This document shows, piece by piece, positions 33,826 through 40,324 of a DNA stretch of 64,000 nt. The DNA is taken from NCBI RefSeq assembly GCF_000384115.1, contig NZ_KB913029.1, positions 1,894,907-1,958,906 of the forward strand. Direction: 5' to 3'. Numbering within the stretch: position 1 is the first letter of the stretch; the number at the start of each line of letters is the position of its first letter. The notes under the pieces were generated by a model. That model searched no databases. It was not told the DNA's origin and saw only the letters and a program-made list of their open reading frames with translations. The DNA comes from Sporichthya polymorpha DSM 43042 (lineage in GTDB: Bacteria; Actinomycetota; Actinomycetes; Sporichthyales; Sporichthyaceae). The position numbers and the translations under genes are program-made.

Positions 33826-34044
33826 TCAGACGTCGACGATCGTCGCGGTCGACCCGATGGCGTCGAGCAGCTGGGTGATGTCGGGCCGGTCGCTGGTCAC
33901 GATCACCGCGTCGCTGGGCGCCGCGTCCACGACCGCGCCGGCGACCAGGTCCGAGCCGGCCGCCCGAGCCAGAATCGCGCCGACCCGATGAGCGGCCGCC
34001 TCATCGAGGGGGATGACCTCGCACGCCGGTTGCGACAGCCTCAC
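33826..34044 (-). pseudogene. PIN-domain toxin remnant (C-terminal half)
   Basis: 72 codons that align with the last half of the PIN-domain protein at 37101: CEVIPLDEAAAHRVGAILAR versus CEVVPLDEAGAHRVGSVLAR, and VTSDRPDI..LLDAIGSTATIVDV in both. The N-terminal half with the first catalytic Asp is missing, so it is not a working toxin. It abuts the stop of the next PIN gene by a GTGA overlap, as if joined by deletion. Confidence 0.7.
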
Positions 34045-34454
34045 CCGGACAACTCGCCTCGGCCGGGACTCGCGACCGGCAGGCCCATACTTTGGCCCGC
34101 CTCAAGGAGGCGCTGGTCGTAGGTGACGAAGGCGTCCAGTCGCTTCCCGAAGACCGCACTCGCGGTCGCGAGGTGAATCGCGTCAGGACCGCGCAGGTTC
34201 GGATCGGGATGTGCAGCTGCGGTGGCGCGAACGACGTCGTCGATCTCGTACCGGGCGAGGCGGGCGATCACGGCGGGCACAGCACCGAGCAGCGCCGGCT
34301 CGGTGCGGCGCAGGGCGCGCGGAAGCTCCACCTCCACCAACACCGAGGTCACCCACGGCGCGGGGGAGCGTGCGTCCAGCCAGTCCGCCAACGCCTCGGA
34401 CTCCGGCTCCGGGCGCACCAACTTCACCAGGGCCGCGGTGTCCAGGTAGAGCAT
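34041..34454 (-). CDS. PIN-domain toxin (VapC-like), copy 1
   Basis: A 137-residue PIN ribonuclease: MLYLDTAALVKLVRPEPESE supplies the first catalytic Asp (Asp5), VTSVLVEVELPRAL the Glu region, and PDAIHLATASAV plus FVTYDQRLLEAG the further acidic residues. Such toxins cut tRNA or other RNA. It overlaps its antitoxin by ATGA. A copy at 49482 differs at only a few residues. Confidence 0.92.
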   Translation of the reverse strand: MLYLDTAALVKLVRPEPESEALADWLDARSPAPWVTSVLVEVELPRALRRTEPALLGAVPAVIARLARYEIDDVVRATAAAHPDPNLRGPDAIHLATASAVFGKRLDAFVTYDQRLLEAGQSMGLPVASPGRGELSG

Positions 34455-34726
34455 CAGTACCGCTCGTCGTCACGGAGTCGGCGCAGTAGGTCTCCGGCCT
34501 CGTCCTCGGTGCGCACGGGCCCGGAGGGGCGGGGCGCCGGCCCGGACGTGGTGGCCGGACGCAGCCGTCCCGTGCCGATCAGCTCGGCCAAGGGGTGGTT
34601 CTCCGCCGGGATCAACCGCGCGATCACGGTGCCGCGTTCGGTTACTTCGATCGCCTCGCCACGCTTGACCCGTGCTAGCACCCCGGCGGTGTTCTGGTTG
34701 AGCTCACGCACCGGCACCTCAGCCAT
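34454..34726 (-). CDS. Phd/YefM-type antitoxin, copy 1
   Basis: A 90-residue antitoxin. The N-terminus MAEVPVRELNQNTAGVLARV and AIEVTERGTVIARLIPAE is the Phd/YefM DNA-binding fold; the C-terminal 40 residues (Pro-rich, then TEDEAGDLLRRLRDDERY) should wrap the toxin. Start ATG 34726. The promoter just upstream has two TAGTAC repeats, probably its own operator. Nearly identical to the gene at 49895. Confidence 0.9.
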   Translation of the reverse strand: MAEVPVRELNQNTAGVLARVKRGEAIEVTERGTVIARLIPAENHPLAELIGTGRLRPATTSGPAPRPSGPVRTEDEAGDLLRRLRDDERY

Positions 34727-34736
34727 GGCCCGAGTG

Positions 34737-34755
34737 TAGTACAAAAACCTAGTAC
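34737..34755 (-). promoter_or_regulatory. TAGTAC direct repeats upstream of antitoxin, copy 1
   Basis: TAGTAC at 34737-34742 and again at 34750-34755, 13 bp apart, ending 11 bp before the antitoxin ATG. The same arrangement precedes the copy at 50178-50196. Typical place for autoregulation by the toxin-antitoxin complex. Confidence 0.5.
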
Positions 34756-34783
34756 ATGGGTCAGCGGCAATGGCGACTGGGGG

Positions 34784-34804
34784 CCAAGACGCCGGGTGAC
34801 CCTG
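34784..34804. repeat. Candidate left att repeat of decayed element
   Basis: CCAAGACGCCGGGTGACCCTG, matching 39386-39406 with one mismatch (16 bases identical at 34789-34804). Confidence 0.5.
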
Positions 34805-34915
34805 TGCCGCTCCGGCGGACGTCGACGGACGACCACGAATGAGACCGGAATGAGACCAGACCGGTCGCGGTGGTGATCCCGCGCCCTGGTCGGCGGCGCG
34901 GCCTACACTCAAGAC

Positions 34916-35161
34916 GTGACCAGCGAGGCGCATGACCTCCTCCAGCACGCTCTGGCGCTGCCCCCCGGTGAGCGGGCCGGCGTCGCCGCGGTGCTGCTGG
35001 CGAGCCTGGACGGCGAGGCCGACGACGACCCGCAGCTCGTCGATGACGCCTGGGCCTCGGAACTGGCTGCTCGCGCGCGCCGCGTCGTGGACGGCGACTC
35101 GGTCGGCACTCCCTGGCAAGACGTCCGCGACGGCCTGGCCGCGCGTCTCGCCGAGCGGTGA
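34916..35161 (+). CDS. Addiction module antitoxin (unstable antitoxin family)
   Basis: An 81-residue helical protein of the short addiction-module component type: SEAHDLLQHALALPPGERAG with ALLASLDGEADDD and ending SVGTPWQDVRDGLAARLAE, which matches the usual E.SW..V...L pattern of ParD-like unstable antitoxins. GTG start at 34916. It overlaps the downstream ParE-containing gene by 4 bp (35158-35161), the standard antitoxin-first arrangement. Confidence 0.85.
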   Translation: MTSEAHDLLQHALALPPGERAGVAAVLLASLDGEADDDPQLVDDAWASELAARARRVVDGDSVGTPWQDVRDGLAARLAER

Positions 35162-36465
35162 AGCGCAGCGTCCTCTTCGAGTCGGAGGCCGCTGCCGAAC
35201 TCACCGACGCGGCGCACTGGTACGACGATCAGCATCCCGTCCTCGGGTCGGCCTTCCTTGCGGCGGTCGAGGCTGCGGTCCTCGGCATCGACCTTTGGCC
35301 CGATGCGGCGCCTTTGGTCTCTGGCCTGCCGGGAGATCTGCCGGTGCGTCAGGCCGCGGTTCGCCGGTTCCCGTATCGGGTGGCCTACCTGGTGGTCGAT
35401 GACGTGATCCGCGTCCTCGCGGTCGCGCACACGCGGCGCAAGCCGCGCTATTGGACCGACCGCACCGGCGCGGTGTCCGCTGCCCCGCCGCTCAGCGCAC
35501 TGATCACCGTCCTGTCCGTGCCCGATTGCCCGAACGCGTCGTTGTTGGTCGCCCGCCTGCGTGAGGCGGGGCCTGGGCGCACACCGGCGATCGACGTTGT
35601 CGTCGTGGAGGACGAGGCCGAGGCGTGGGCGTGGGGGATGTGCGGATCACCGACGTTGCTGGTGGACGGAATTGACCCCTTCGCCGGGGACGGTGCCCAA
35701 CCGTCACTATCGTGCCGTCTCTACCCAGGCGCGGACGGGCGAATGTGGGGTGCACCGAGCGTCGAGGAGCTGCGAGCGGTGATCGCTCCACGGCCCGCCG
35801 AGCCAACGGGCACGACCTCTTTGCTCGACCCGGTTGTGCGCGGTGGCCAGGGCCGGTTGGCTCCGACGGATGCAGGGATGCGCGCTGTGCAACAGGCGGT
35901 TCTTCGCTCCCTAGCGTCCTCCGGAACATTGCCGAACGACCGGGCACTGGACGCGGCGGCCGGGCCGGGGCGCAGCGGGCGTGCGGTCCTAGCTGCGCTC
36001 GCAGAGCAAGACTTCGTTTCCATCGACGACGGCGGTGTCCGTGCGGCCTACCCGTTCTCCCTGCGGCAGACCCGGCATCAGGTGGCGATCGAGGGCGGCC
36101 CGACGGTGTGGGCGATGTGCGCGATCGACGCGCTCGGCGTGGGACCCATGCTCGGCCGAGCGACGGCCATCACTTCCTCCGATCCCGTCAGTGGCCAGAC
36201 GATCATCATCACCGCGACGCCGAACGCCGCGACCGAATGGGAGCCAGCCGGCACAGTGGTCCTCGTCGGCCGTCGCGCGGAGAAGGGGCCGGCCTCCGCG
36301 GTCTGCTGCGACGTCATCAACTTCTTCGCCTCAGCCCACACCGCCGCCCGCTGGGCAGCCTTGCACCTCGAAGCGCCCGGCGCCGTTCTCGGTCGTGCCG
36401 ACGCGATGGAAATCAGCCGAGCGACCTTCGGTCACCTGCTGGAGGCTGAGCCAGCTCCAGGCTGA
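35158..36465 (+). CDS. ParE toxin fused to thioredoxin-like/alkylmercury lyase (MerB) protein
   Basis: A 435-residue three-part fusion. Residues 1-102: ParE/RelE toxin (SEAAAELTDAAHWYDDQHPV, PYRVAYLVVDDVIRVLAVAH). Residues about 115-205: thioredoxin-like part (ITVLSVPDCPNASLLVARL, WGMCGSPTLLVDGIDPFAG). Residues about 230-435: MerB, with VWAMCAIDALG placing Cys321 and Asp324 like Cys96/Asp99 of MerB, and VCCDVINFF with Cys383/384 like Cys159. A lone relative without ParE is at 44569. An internal GTG at 35472 could start the MerB part separately. MerB breaks the C-Hg bond of organomercurials. Confidence 0.85.
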   Translation: MKRSVLFESEAAAELTDAAHWYDDQHPVLGSAFLAAVEAAVLGIDLWPDAAPLVSGLPGDLPVRQAAVRRFPYRVAYLVVDDVIRVLAVAHTRRKPRYWTDRTGAVSAAPPLSALITVLSVPDCPNASLLVARLREAGPGRTPAIDVVVVEDEAEAWAWGMCGSPTLLVDGIDPFAGDGAQPSLSCRLYPGADGRMWGAPSVEELRAVIAPRPAEPTGTTSLLDPVVRGGQGRLAPTDAGMRAVQQAVLRSLASSGTLPNDRALDAAAGPGRSGRAVLAALAEQDFVSIDDGGVRAAYPFSLRQTRHQVAIEGGPTVWAMCAIDALGVGPMLGRATAITSSDPVSGQTIIITATPNAATEWEPAGTVVLVGRRAEKGPASAVCCDVINFFASAHTAARWAALHLEAPGAVLGRADAMEISRATFGHLLEAEPAPG

Positions 36466-36609
36466 TCAAGGCGGGTCGCCGCAGCGGCCGCCCCAGGTTC
36501 CGGTATCAGCAGCGGGGTCGTGCGCACGTAGATAACCATGCCGATGACCTCGACCAGCGTCTGGGTGACTACCACCGCGGCGGCGAGGGTGAAGGCGTCT
36601 GGCAGGGCC
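36432..36609 (-). pseudogene. Possible arsenic-resistance transporter remnant (C-terminus)
   Basis: In one minus-strand frame, residues read ALPDAFTLAAAVVVTQTLVE, then IGMVIYVRTTPLLIPEPG, which resembles the last helix and tail of ACR3-like/bile-acid symporter arsenic transporters. The frame upstream turns into the complement of the relaxase remnant, so at most 60 residues survive. It overlaps the end of the fusion gene. Weak assignment. Confidence 0.35.
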
Positions 36610-37097
36610 ACGGAGTGCGGCTTCCGGCGCGCTACGTCGCCGAGCATGTCGAACTCGGCTATGCCAGCACCGTCCATCGCGCGCAGGGCGCCACCGTCGA
36701 CACCGCCCACCTCGTCGCCGGCCCCGGTATGGACCGCCAATCCCTCTACGTCGCAATGGCCCGCGGCCGCGAGGCAAACCACGCCTACATACCGCTCGAC
36801 GTCCCCGCTGAAGAGCACCTCAGCGAGCCGTACGTGACTGGCCGTCAGATTCTTGACCACGCGCTGGCCACCGACGGCCGCGACCACTCCGCCACCGTCA
36901 CCATGGGCCGTCGGCAAGATGCGGCGTTCTCGCAGCAGCGACTGGCGTCGATCCGCGAGACTCTGTCCGGCGCCAAATTGCCCGAGGTCGCCGCCGAAGT
37001 CGATCGGCTCATCGCGCTCCGCCGCGCAGATCGCGCCGCCCCACATTCAGCTACTCGGCCATCACCCGGGAAGGGCCACGACCCGATCGGCCGGTGA
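36606..37097 (+). pseudogene. MobF relaxase C-terminal remnant
   Basis: About 160 codons homologous to the helicase end of the relaxase at 46255: LPARYVAEHVELGYASTVHR, then AQGATVDTAHLVAGPGMDRQ and LYVAMARGREANHAYI versus YVGMTRGREANHVYV. This is the last conserved helicase motif of TraA-type relaxases; relaxase and Walker parts are missing. It shows that the decayed element once carried its own mobilization protein. Confidence 0.8.
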
Positions 37098-37100
37098 GGG

Positions 37101-37478
37101 TCAGACGTCGACGATCGTCGCGGTCGAACCGATGGCGTCGAGCAGGCGGGAGATGTCGGGCCGGTCGCTGGTCACGATCATCGCCTCGGCAGATGCCGCG
37201 TCGACGACAGCGCCGTCGGCGAGGTCGGTGCTGGACGCACGGGCCAGGACCGAGCCGACCCGGTGCGCTCCTGCCTCGTCCAGGGGAACGACCTCGCAGC
37301 CGCGCAGAAGGCGCCGTAAAGACGCCTGCCGGGGTGACCGACTGACCTGGGCCACCACCGGTGCAGGCACTGCGGGGATGATGCCGCGCTGCAGGCGGAC
37401 CTTGTGGTCGGCCCAGAACTCCCGGTCGTTGCGATCGGCGGCGATCAGAGCCCCAGCGTCGTAGACGACTTCGCTCAC
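37101..37478 (-). CDS. PIN-domain toxin
   Basis: A 125-residue PIN protein: SEVVYDAGALIAADRNDREF holds the first catalytic Asp, VVAQVSRSPRQASLRRLL the middle, and DGAVVDAASAEAMIVTSDRPD the late acidic residues. GTG 37478 overlaps the antitoxin stop (GTGA). A truncated relative lies at 33826. The longer open frame to 37565 is the antitoxin complement. Confidence 0.87.
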   Translation of the reverse strand: MSEVVYDAGALIAADRNDREFWADHKVRLQRGIIPAVPAPVVAQVSRSPRQASLRRLLRGCEVVPLDEAGAHRVGSVLARASSTDLADGAVVDAASAEAMIVTSDRPDISRLLDAIGSTATIVDV

Positions 37479-37732
37479 GCCGAGCGGCGTCCGGCCGTGC
37501 CGGTCACGCGCTGGCGGGCGGCTTCGAGCTCGGCCTCGGTCAGCTGACCGTGCTCGGCCTCCCACTCCGCGACCGCGGCCAGGCCGTCGCGGACCGCCAA
37601 GGCCCGCCGTGCCGCGGCGGTCATCCAGGCGGACACGCTCGAACCCTCCGCTTTCGCGGCCTCCAGGACCTGTTCGTAGACGTCCGGGTCAACGGTGATG
37701 GCGAGTTTCGGCGCCGGGTTCCCACGAGGCAT
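37475..37732 (-). CDS. Ribbon-helix-helix antitoxin
   Basis: An 85-residue CopG/ribbon-helix-helix type protein: the strand KLAITVDPDVYEQVLEAAKA followed by SSVSAWMTAAARRAL is the classic DNA-binding core, and the C-terminal EAELEAARQRVTG helix would bind the toxin. It is first in the operon with the PIN toxin and should repress it. Confidence 0.88.
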   Translation of the reverse strand: MPRGNPAPKLAITVDPDVYEQVLEAAKAEGSSVSAWMTAAARRALAVRDGLAAVAEWEAEHGQLTEAELEAARQRVTGTAGRRSA

Positions 37733-37877
37733 GGACCTAAGTCTACTACCAAACTCCTACCGATTCAGGGTCAGTGAATCGGTCGCTCGCGTCGATTGCC
37801 TCGCCCTTCGTACCCACATATACGTGCGGACCTGGCCGAATACAGGCGGGCCGGGCCGGGGTTGGGGAGGAGTTCAG

Positions 37878-38117
37878 ATGCATCCACAGGCAGCGAACGC
37901 GATCTCGATTGAGGCAGCGCCAACGCCCAGAATCGTCCTGACGGTCGAGCAGGCCGCCGAGTCGCTCGGCATCGGCCGCACGCTGATGTACGAGCTGATC
38001 AGCACCGGAACGGTGGAGTCAGTCCTGATCGGCAGACTTCGCCGCATCCCCGCAGGTGCGCTTGCCGACTACGTTGAGCGACTCCGCGCCGCGAACCGAC
38101 ACGAGGGAGCTGCCTGA
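37878..38117 (+). CDS. Excisionase-like helix-turn-helix protein (decayed element)
   Basis: A 79-residue AlpA/MerR-fold DNA-binding protein: VLTVEQAAESLGIGRTLMYE, then LIGRLRRIPAGALADYVERL, the standard excisionase layout. ATG 37878 follows GGGGAGGAG. It overlaps the integrase start (38117), as in the intact neighbour, and would direct excision. Confidence 0.87.
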   Translation: MHPQAANAISIEAAPTPRIVLTVEQAAESLGIGRTLMYELISTGTVESVLIGRLRRIPAGALADYVERLRAANRHEGAA

Positions 38118-39364
38118 TGAGCGAGCCCCTCACGCGCCGGCCGAACGGCGCCTCGTCCACCTACTTGGGCGCCGACGGCTATTGGCACGGCCGCATCACC
38201 GTCGGCATCCCGGACGGTGGCAAGCCGGATCGCCGCCATGTCCGCGGCAAGACCCAGGCAGTCGTCATCCGCAAGGTGCGGGAGCTCGAAAGGCCCGGGA
38301 TGCGGGGTCGGTGCGCAAGGCCGGCGACGCCTGGACGGTTGAGGCCTGGCTCACGCATTGGGTCGAGAACATCGCCGCCGCCCACGTGCGTCCGAACACC
38401 CTCTCCGCATACCGGGTCGCCGTGAATGTCCACCTGATACCCGGAATCGGACGGCACCGCCTCGCGAAGCTCGAACCGGAGCACCTGGAGAAGCTTTACG
38501 CCCGCATGATTGCGAACGGCAGCAAGCCCGCGACCGCCCACCAGGTGCACCGGACCATCCGCACCGCCCTCAACGAGGCACAGCGCCGCCGGCACCTGGT
38601 GACGATCAACCCCGCCACCATCGCCAAGGCGCCGACCCTGGGCGATGACGAAGTCGAGCCGTACTCGGTCGACGAGGTCAAGCACCTCCTGGTCGCCGCA
38701 GCCGACCGCCGGAACGCCGCGCGCTGGGCGGTCGCGCTGGCTCTCGGACTCCGCCAGGGCGAGGCGCTGGGCCTCAAATGGACGGACGTGGACCTGGAGG
38801 CCGGGCTGCTGACCGTCCGGCGAGCCCGCCAACGGCCTCGATGGAAGCACGGATGCGACGAGCCGTGCGGGCACCCGCGGGCCGGGGACTGCCCGCAGCG
38901 GATAGCCCTGCGCGACGACACGGCCGACACGAAGTCCCCGCGCCGGCCGCCGCACCGTCGGGCTGCCGGATGAGCTGGTCGCCGTCCTCCGCCGCCACCG
39001 CGCGCTGCAGGCGGCCGAGCGCATCAAGGCCGGGCAGCTCTGGACTGACGGCGGGTGGCTGTTCGCGACCCCAACGGGGCAGCCGGTCAACCCGCGCACC
39101 GACTACACCGACTGGAAGCGGCTCCTGAAGGACACCGGCCTCCGGGAAAGCCGCCTGCACGATGCCCGCCACACGGCCGCGACCGTCCTCCTGCTGCTCG
39201 GGGTGTCCGAGCGCGCCGTGATGGGCCTGATGGGGTGGTCGAACACCGCGATGGCCGCGCGCTACCAGCACATGACCGGAGCGGTGCAGCGCGACGTCGC
39301 GGATCGTCTCGGCGTTCTGCTCTGGGGAACTGAGACCGCGGAGGGCATCGCCGAGGGCAAATGA
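38117..39364 (+). pseudogene. Tyrosine integrase with two compensating frameshifts
   Basis: An integrase of about 415 codons read through three frames. Frame change 1 at about 38291 (GAAAGG where GAAAAGG restores KARDAGSVRKAGDAW), change 2 at about 38936 (TCCCCG where one C too many; TCCCG restores SRAGRRTVGLPDEL). Catalytic residues survive: Arg in LALGLRQGEALGLKW, HxxR in LHDARHTAATVL, Tyr in AARYQHMTGA. Both shifts sit in homopolymers, so sequencing error is possible, but as given the gene is broken. Confidence 0.85.
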
Positions 39365-39385
39365 GACCGGAACTGAGACCGGACA

Positions 39386-39406
39386 CCAAAACGCCGGGTG
39401 ACCCTG
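39386..39406. repeat. Candidate right att repeat of decayed element
   Basis: CCAAAACGCCGGGTGACCCTG, 22 bp after the integrase stop; same sequence with one change at 34784-34804. Confidence 0.5.
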
Positions 39407-39425
39407 ATCGAGTCGCCCGGCGTTT
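39389..39425 (+). terminator. Terminator of decayed integrase gene
   Basis: AAACGCCGGG and CCCGGCGTTT pair over 10 bases around a 17-nt loop, ending in TTT. It overlaps the right att repeat. Confidence 0.6.
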
Positions 39426-39435
39426 GTGCTGGTCA

Positions 39436-39461
39436 GCTGGCGGTGGCGGTGGGATTTGAAC
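39436..39461. repeat. attL, tRNA 3'-end fragment
   Basis: 26 bases from GCTGGCGG to ATTTGAAC identical to 52619-52644. After this point the match to the tRNA stops (CTCTGG against CCCACGG). Confidence 0.9.
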
Positions 39462-39586
39462 TCTGGCAGCGGTTCAATCCGCTAGTGACCGTAGGTTTCT
39501 TACAGTCTGTGTTTCTGCAGCTCAGGGCCGTTTTGCAAGCATCGCGCCTCGCTGAGCCAGACCGCTGATAGCCGCCAATTTCCGCA

Positions 39587-39615
39587 GTTTCTGTGACCAC
39601 CGTGTGACCAGCAGG
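39587..39615. repeat. Paired TGTGACCA motifs, left end (arm-type sites)
   Basis: GTTTCTGTGACCAC then TGTGACCAGCAGG after 2 bases, 126 bp inside attL. The same pair stands at 52530-52559, 60 bp inside attR. Candidate integrase or excisionase arm-binding sites. Confidence 0.55.
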
Positions 39616-39692
39616 TCAGGCTCCCGTTGGGTCCCCCGCGGACGCGGGCGGTCACCCTGCGAGGGCACCCAACCCTTGATTGGATGCACCGT

Positions 39693-39709
39693 TTGGACGT
39701 AACGTCCAA
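39693..39709. promoter_or_regulatory. TTGGACG-TAA-CGTCCAA operator before TetR
   Basis: A 17-bp inverted repeat with perfect 7-base arms 31 bp before the TetR GTG; a further half site (ACGTCCAA) follows at 39715-39722. Probably the TetR autoregulatory site controlling the TetR-MmpL operon. Confidence 0.6.
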
Positions 39710-39739
39710 GCATGACGTCCAAGGTTTGGGGCTGACGGC

Positions 39740-40324
39740 GTGCGTCCGCAGCCGGCGTGGCTGCTGAGTTCCGCCCGCGCGTTGGCGGAGGTCTTTGTCC
39801 GCAAGGGCTTCGGCGCCACCCGCATGGACGATCTCGTGATGGCCTCCGGGGTGCCGAGGGCGACGCTCTACTACCACTTCCGGGGCAAGGAGGCCGTCCT
39901 GGGCTGGCTCATGCACTCCACCGCCGGGAACCTCGCTTCCGCAGTCGCGGAGGCGACGAGGGGCCCCGGTTCGAGCCGCGACCGTCTCGAGGGCGTGATC
40001 CGGGCGATGCTCGCCACGGTCGCGGAGTACCCGGAGGCGTGCCGGGTCCTGATCGGGAACCTGGAGCAGGCGGGTCAGCTGACGGACACCGTGGCGGAGC
40101 TCGTCCCTGCCTTTCACCTACCGGTGATGGCGCTGCTGGAGGAGGGCGTCGCGGACGGCTCCCTGCGGGAGCTGAGCGATCCGGCGGCGACAGCGTCGGC
40201 GATCTTCGGTGCGGTGGCGATCGCGGCGTTGCAGGCCTTGGTCGTCGAGGGCGAGCTGCCAACTCAGGTGTTGGGCGATTCTGTGGTGGAGGTGCTGCTG
40301 GGCGGACTTGAGGCTCGGCGGTGA
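39740..40324 (+). CDS. TetR family regulator of MmpL operon
   Basis: A 194-residue regulator starting at GTG 39740. DNA-binding region: ALAEVFVRKGFGATRMDDLV then ASGVPRATLYYHFRGKEAVL, with the C-terminal TetR_C fold FGAVAIAALQALVVEGELP. Overlaps the MmpL gene by GTGA and has a strong palindrome upstream, so it likely represses its own operon until a ligand, perhaps a lipid, binds. Confidence 0.9.
   Translation: MRPQPAWLLSSARALAEVFVRKGFGATRMDDLVMASGVPRATLYYHFRGKEAVLGWLMHSTAGNLASAVAEATRGPGSSRDRLEGVIRAMLATVAEYPEACRVLIGNLEQAGQLTDTVAELVPAFHLPVMALLEEGVADGSLRELSDPAATASAIFGAVAIAALQALVVEGELPTQVLGDSVVEVLLGGLEARR

Larger units (their letters stand above)
34784..39406. mobile_element. Decayed integrative element, left member of tandem
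   Basis: About 4.6 kb between two near-identical 21-bp repeats (34784-34804 and 39386-39406). Inside both ends are paired TGAGACC motifs (34840-34857; 39362-39380), as expected for integrase arm sites. Contents: addiction-module antitoxin, ParE-thioredoxin-MerB fusion, an arsenic-transporter-like remnant, relaxase C-terminal remnant, PIN/ribbon-helix-helix pair, excisionase and a frameshifted integrase at the right end. The parallel with the neighbouring complete element suggests common origin. Boundaries are inferred from repeats only. Confidence 0.55.

Noticed and set aside
37741-37877. A possible further small gene before the excisionase of the decayed element
   Set aside because: The in-frame extension upstream of ATG 37878 lacks a ribosome site and any similarity to excisionases; the segment is likely the promoter region.
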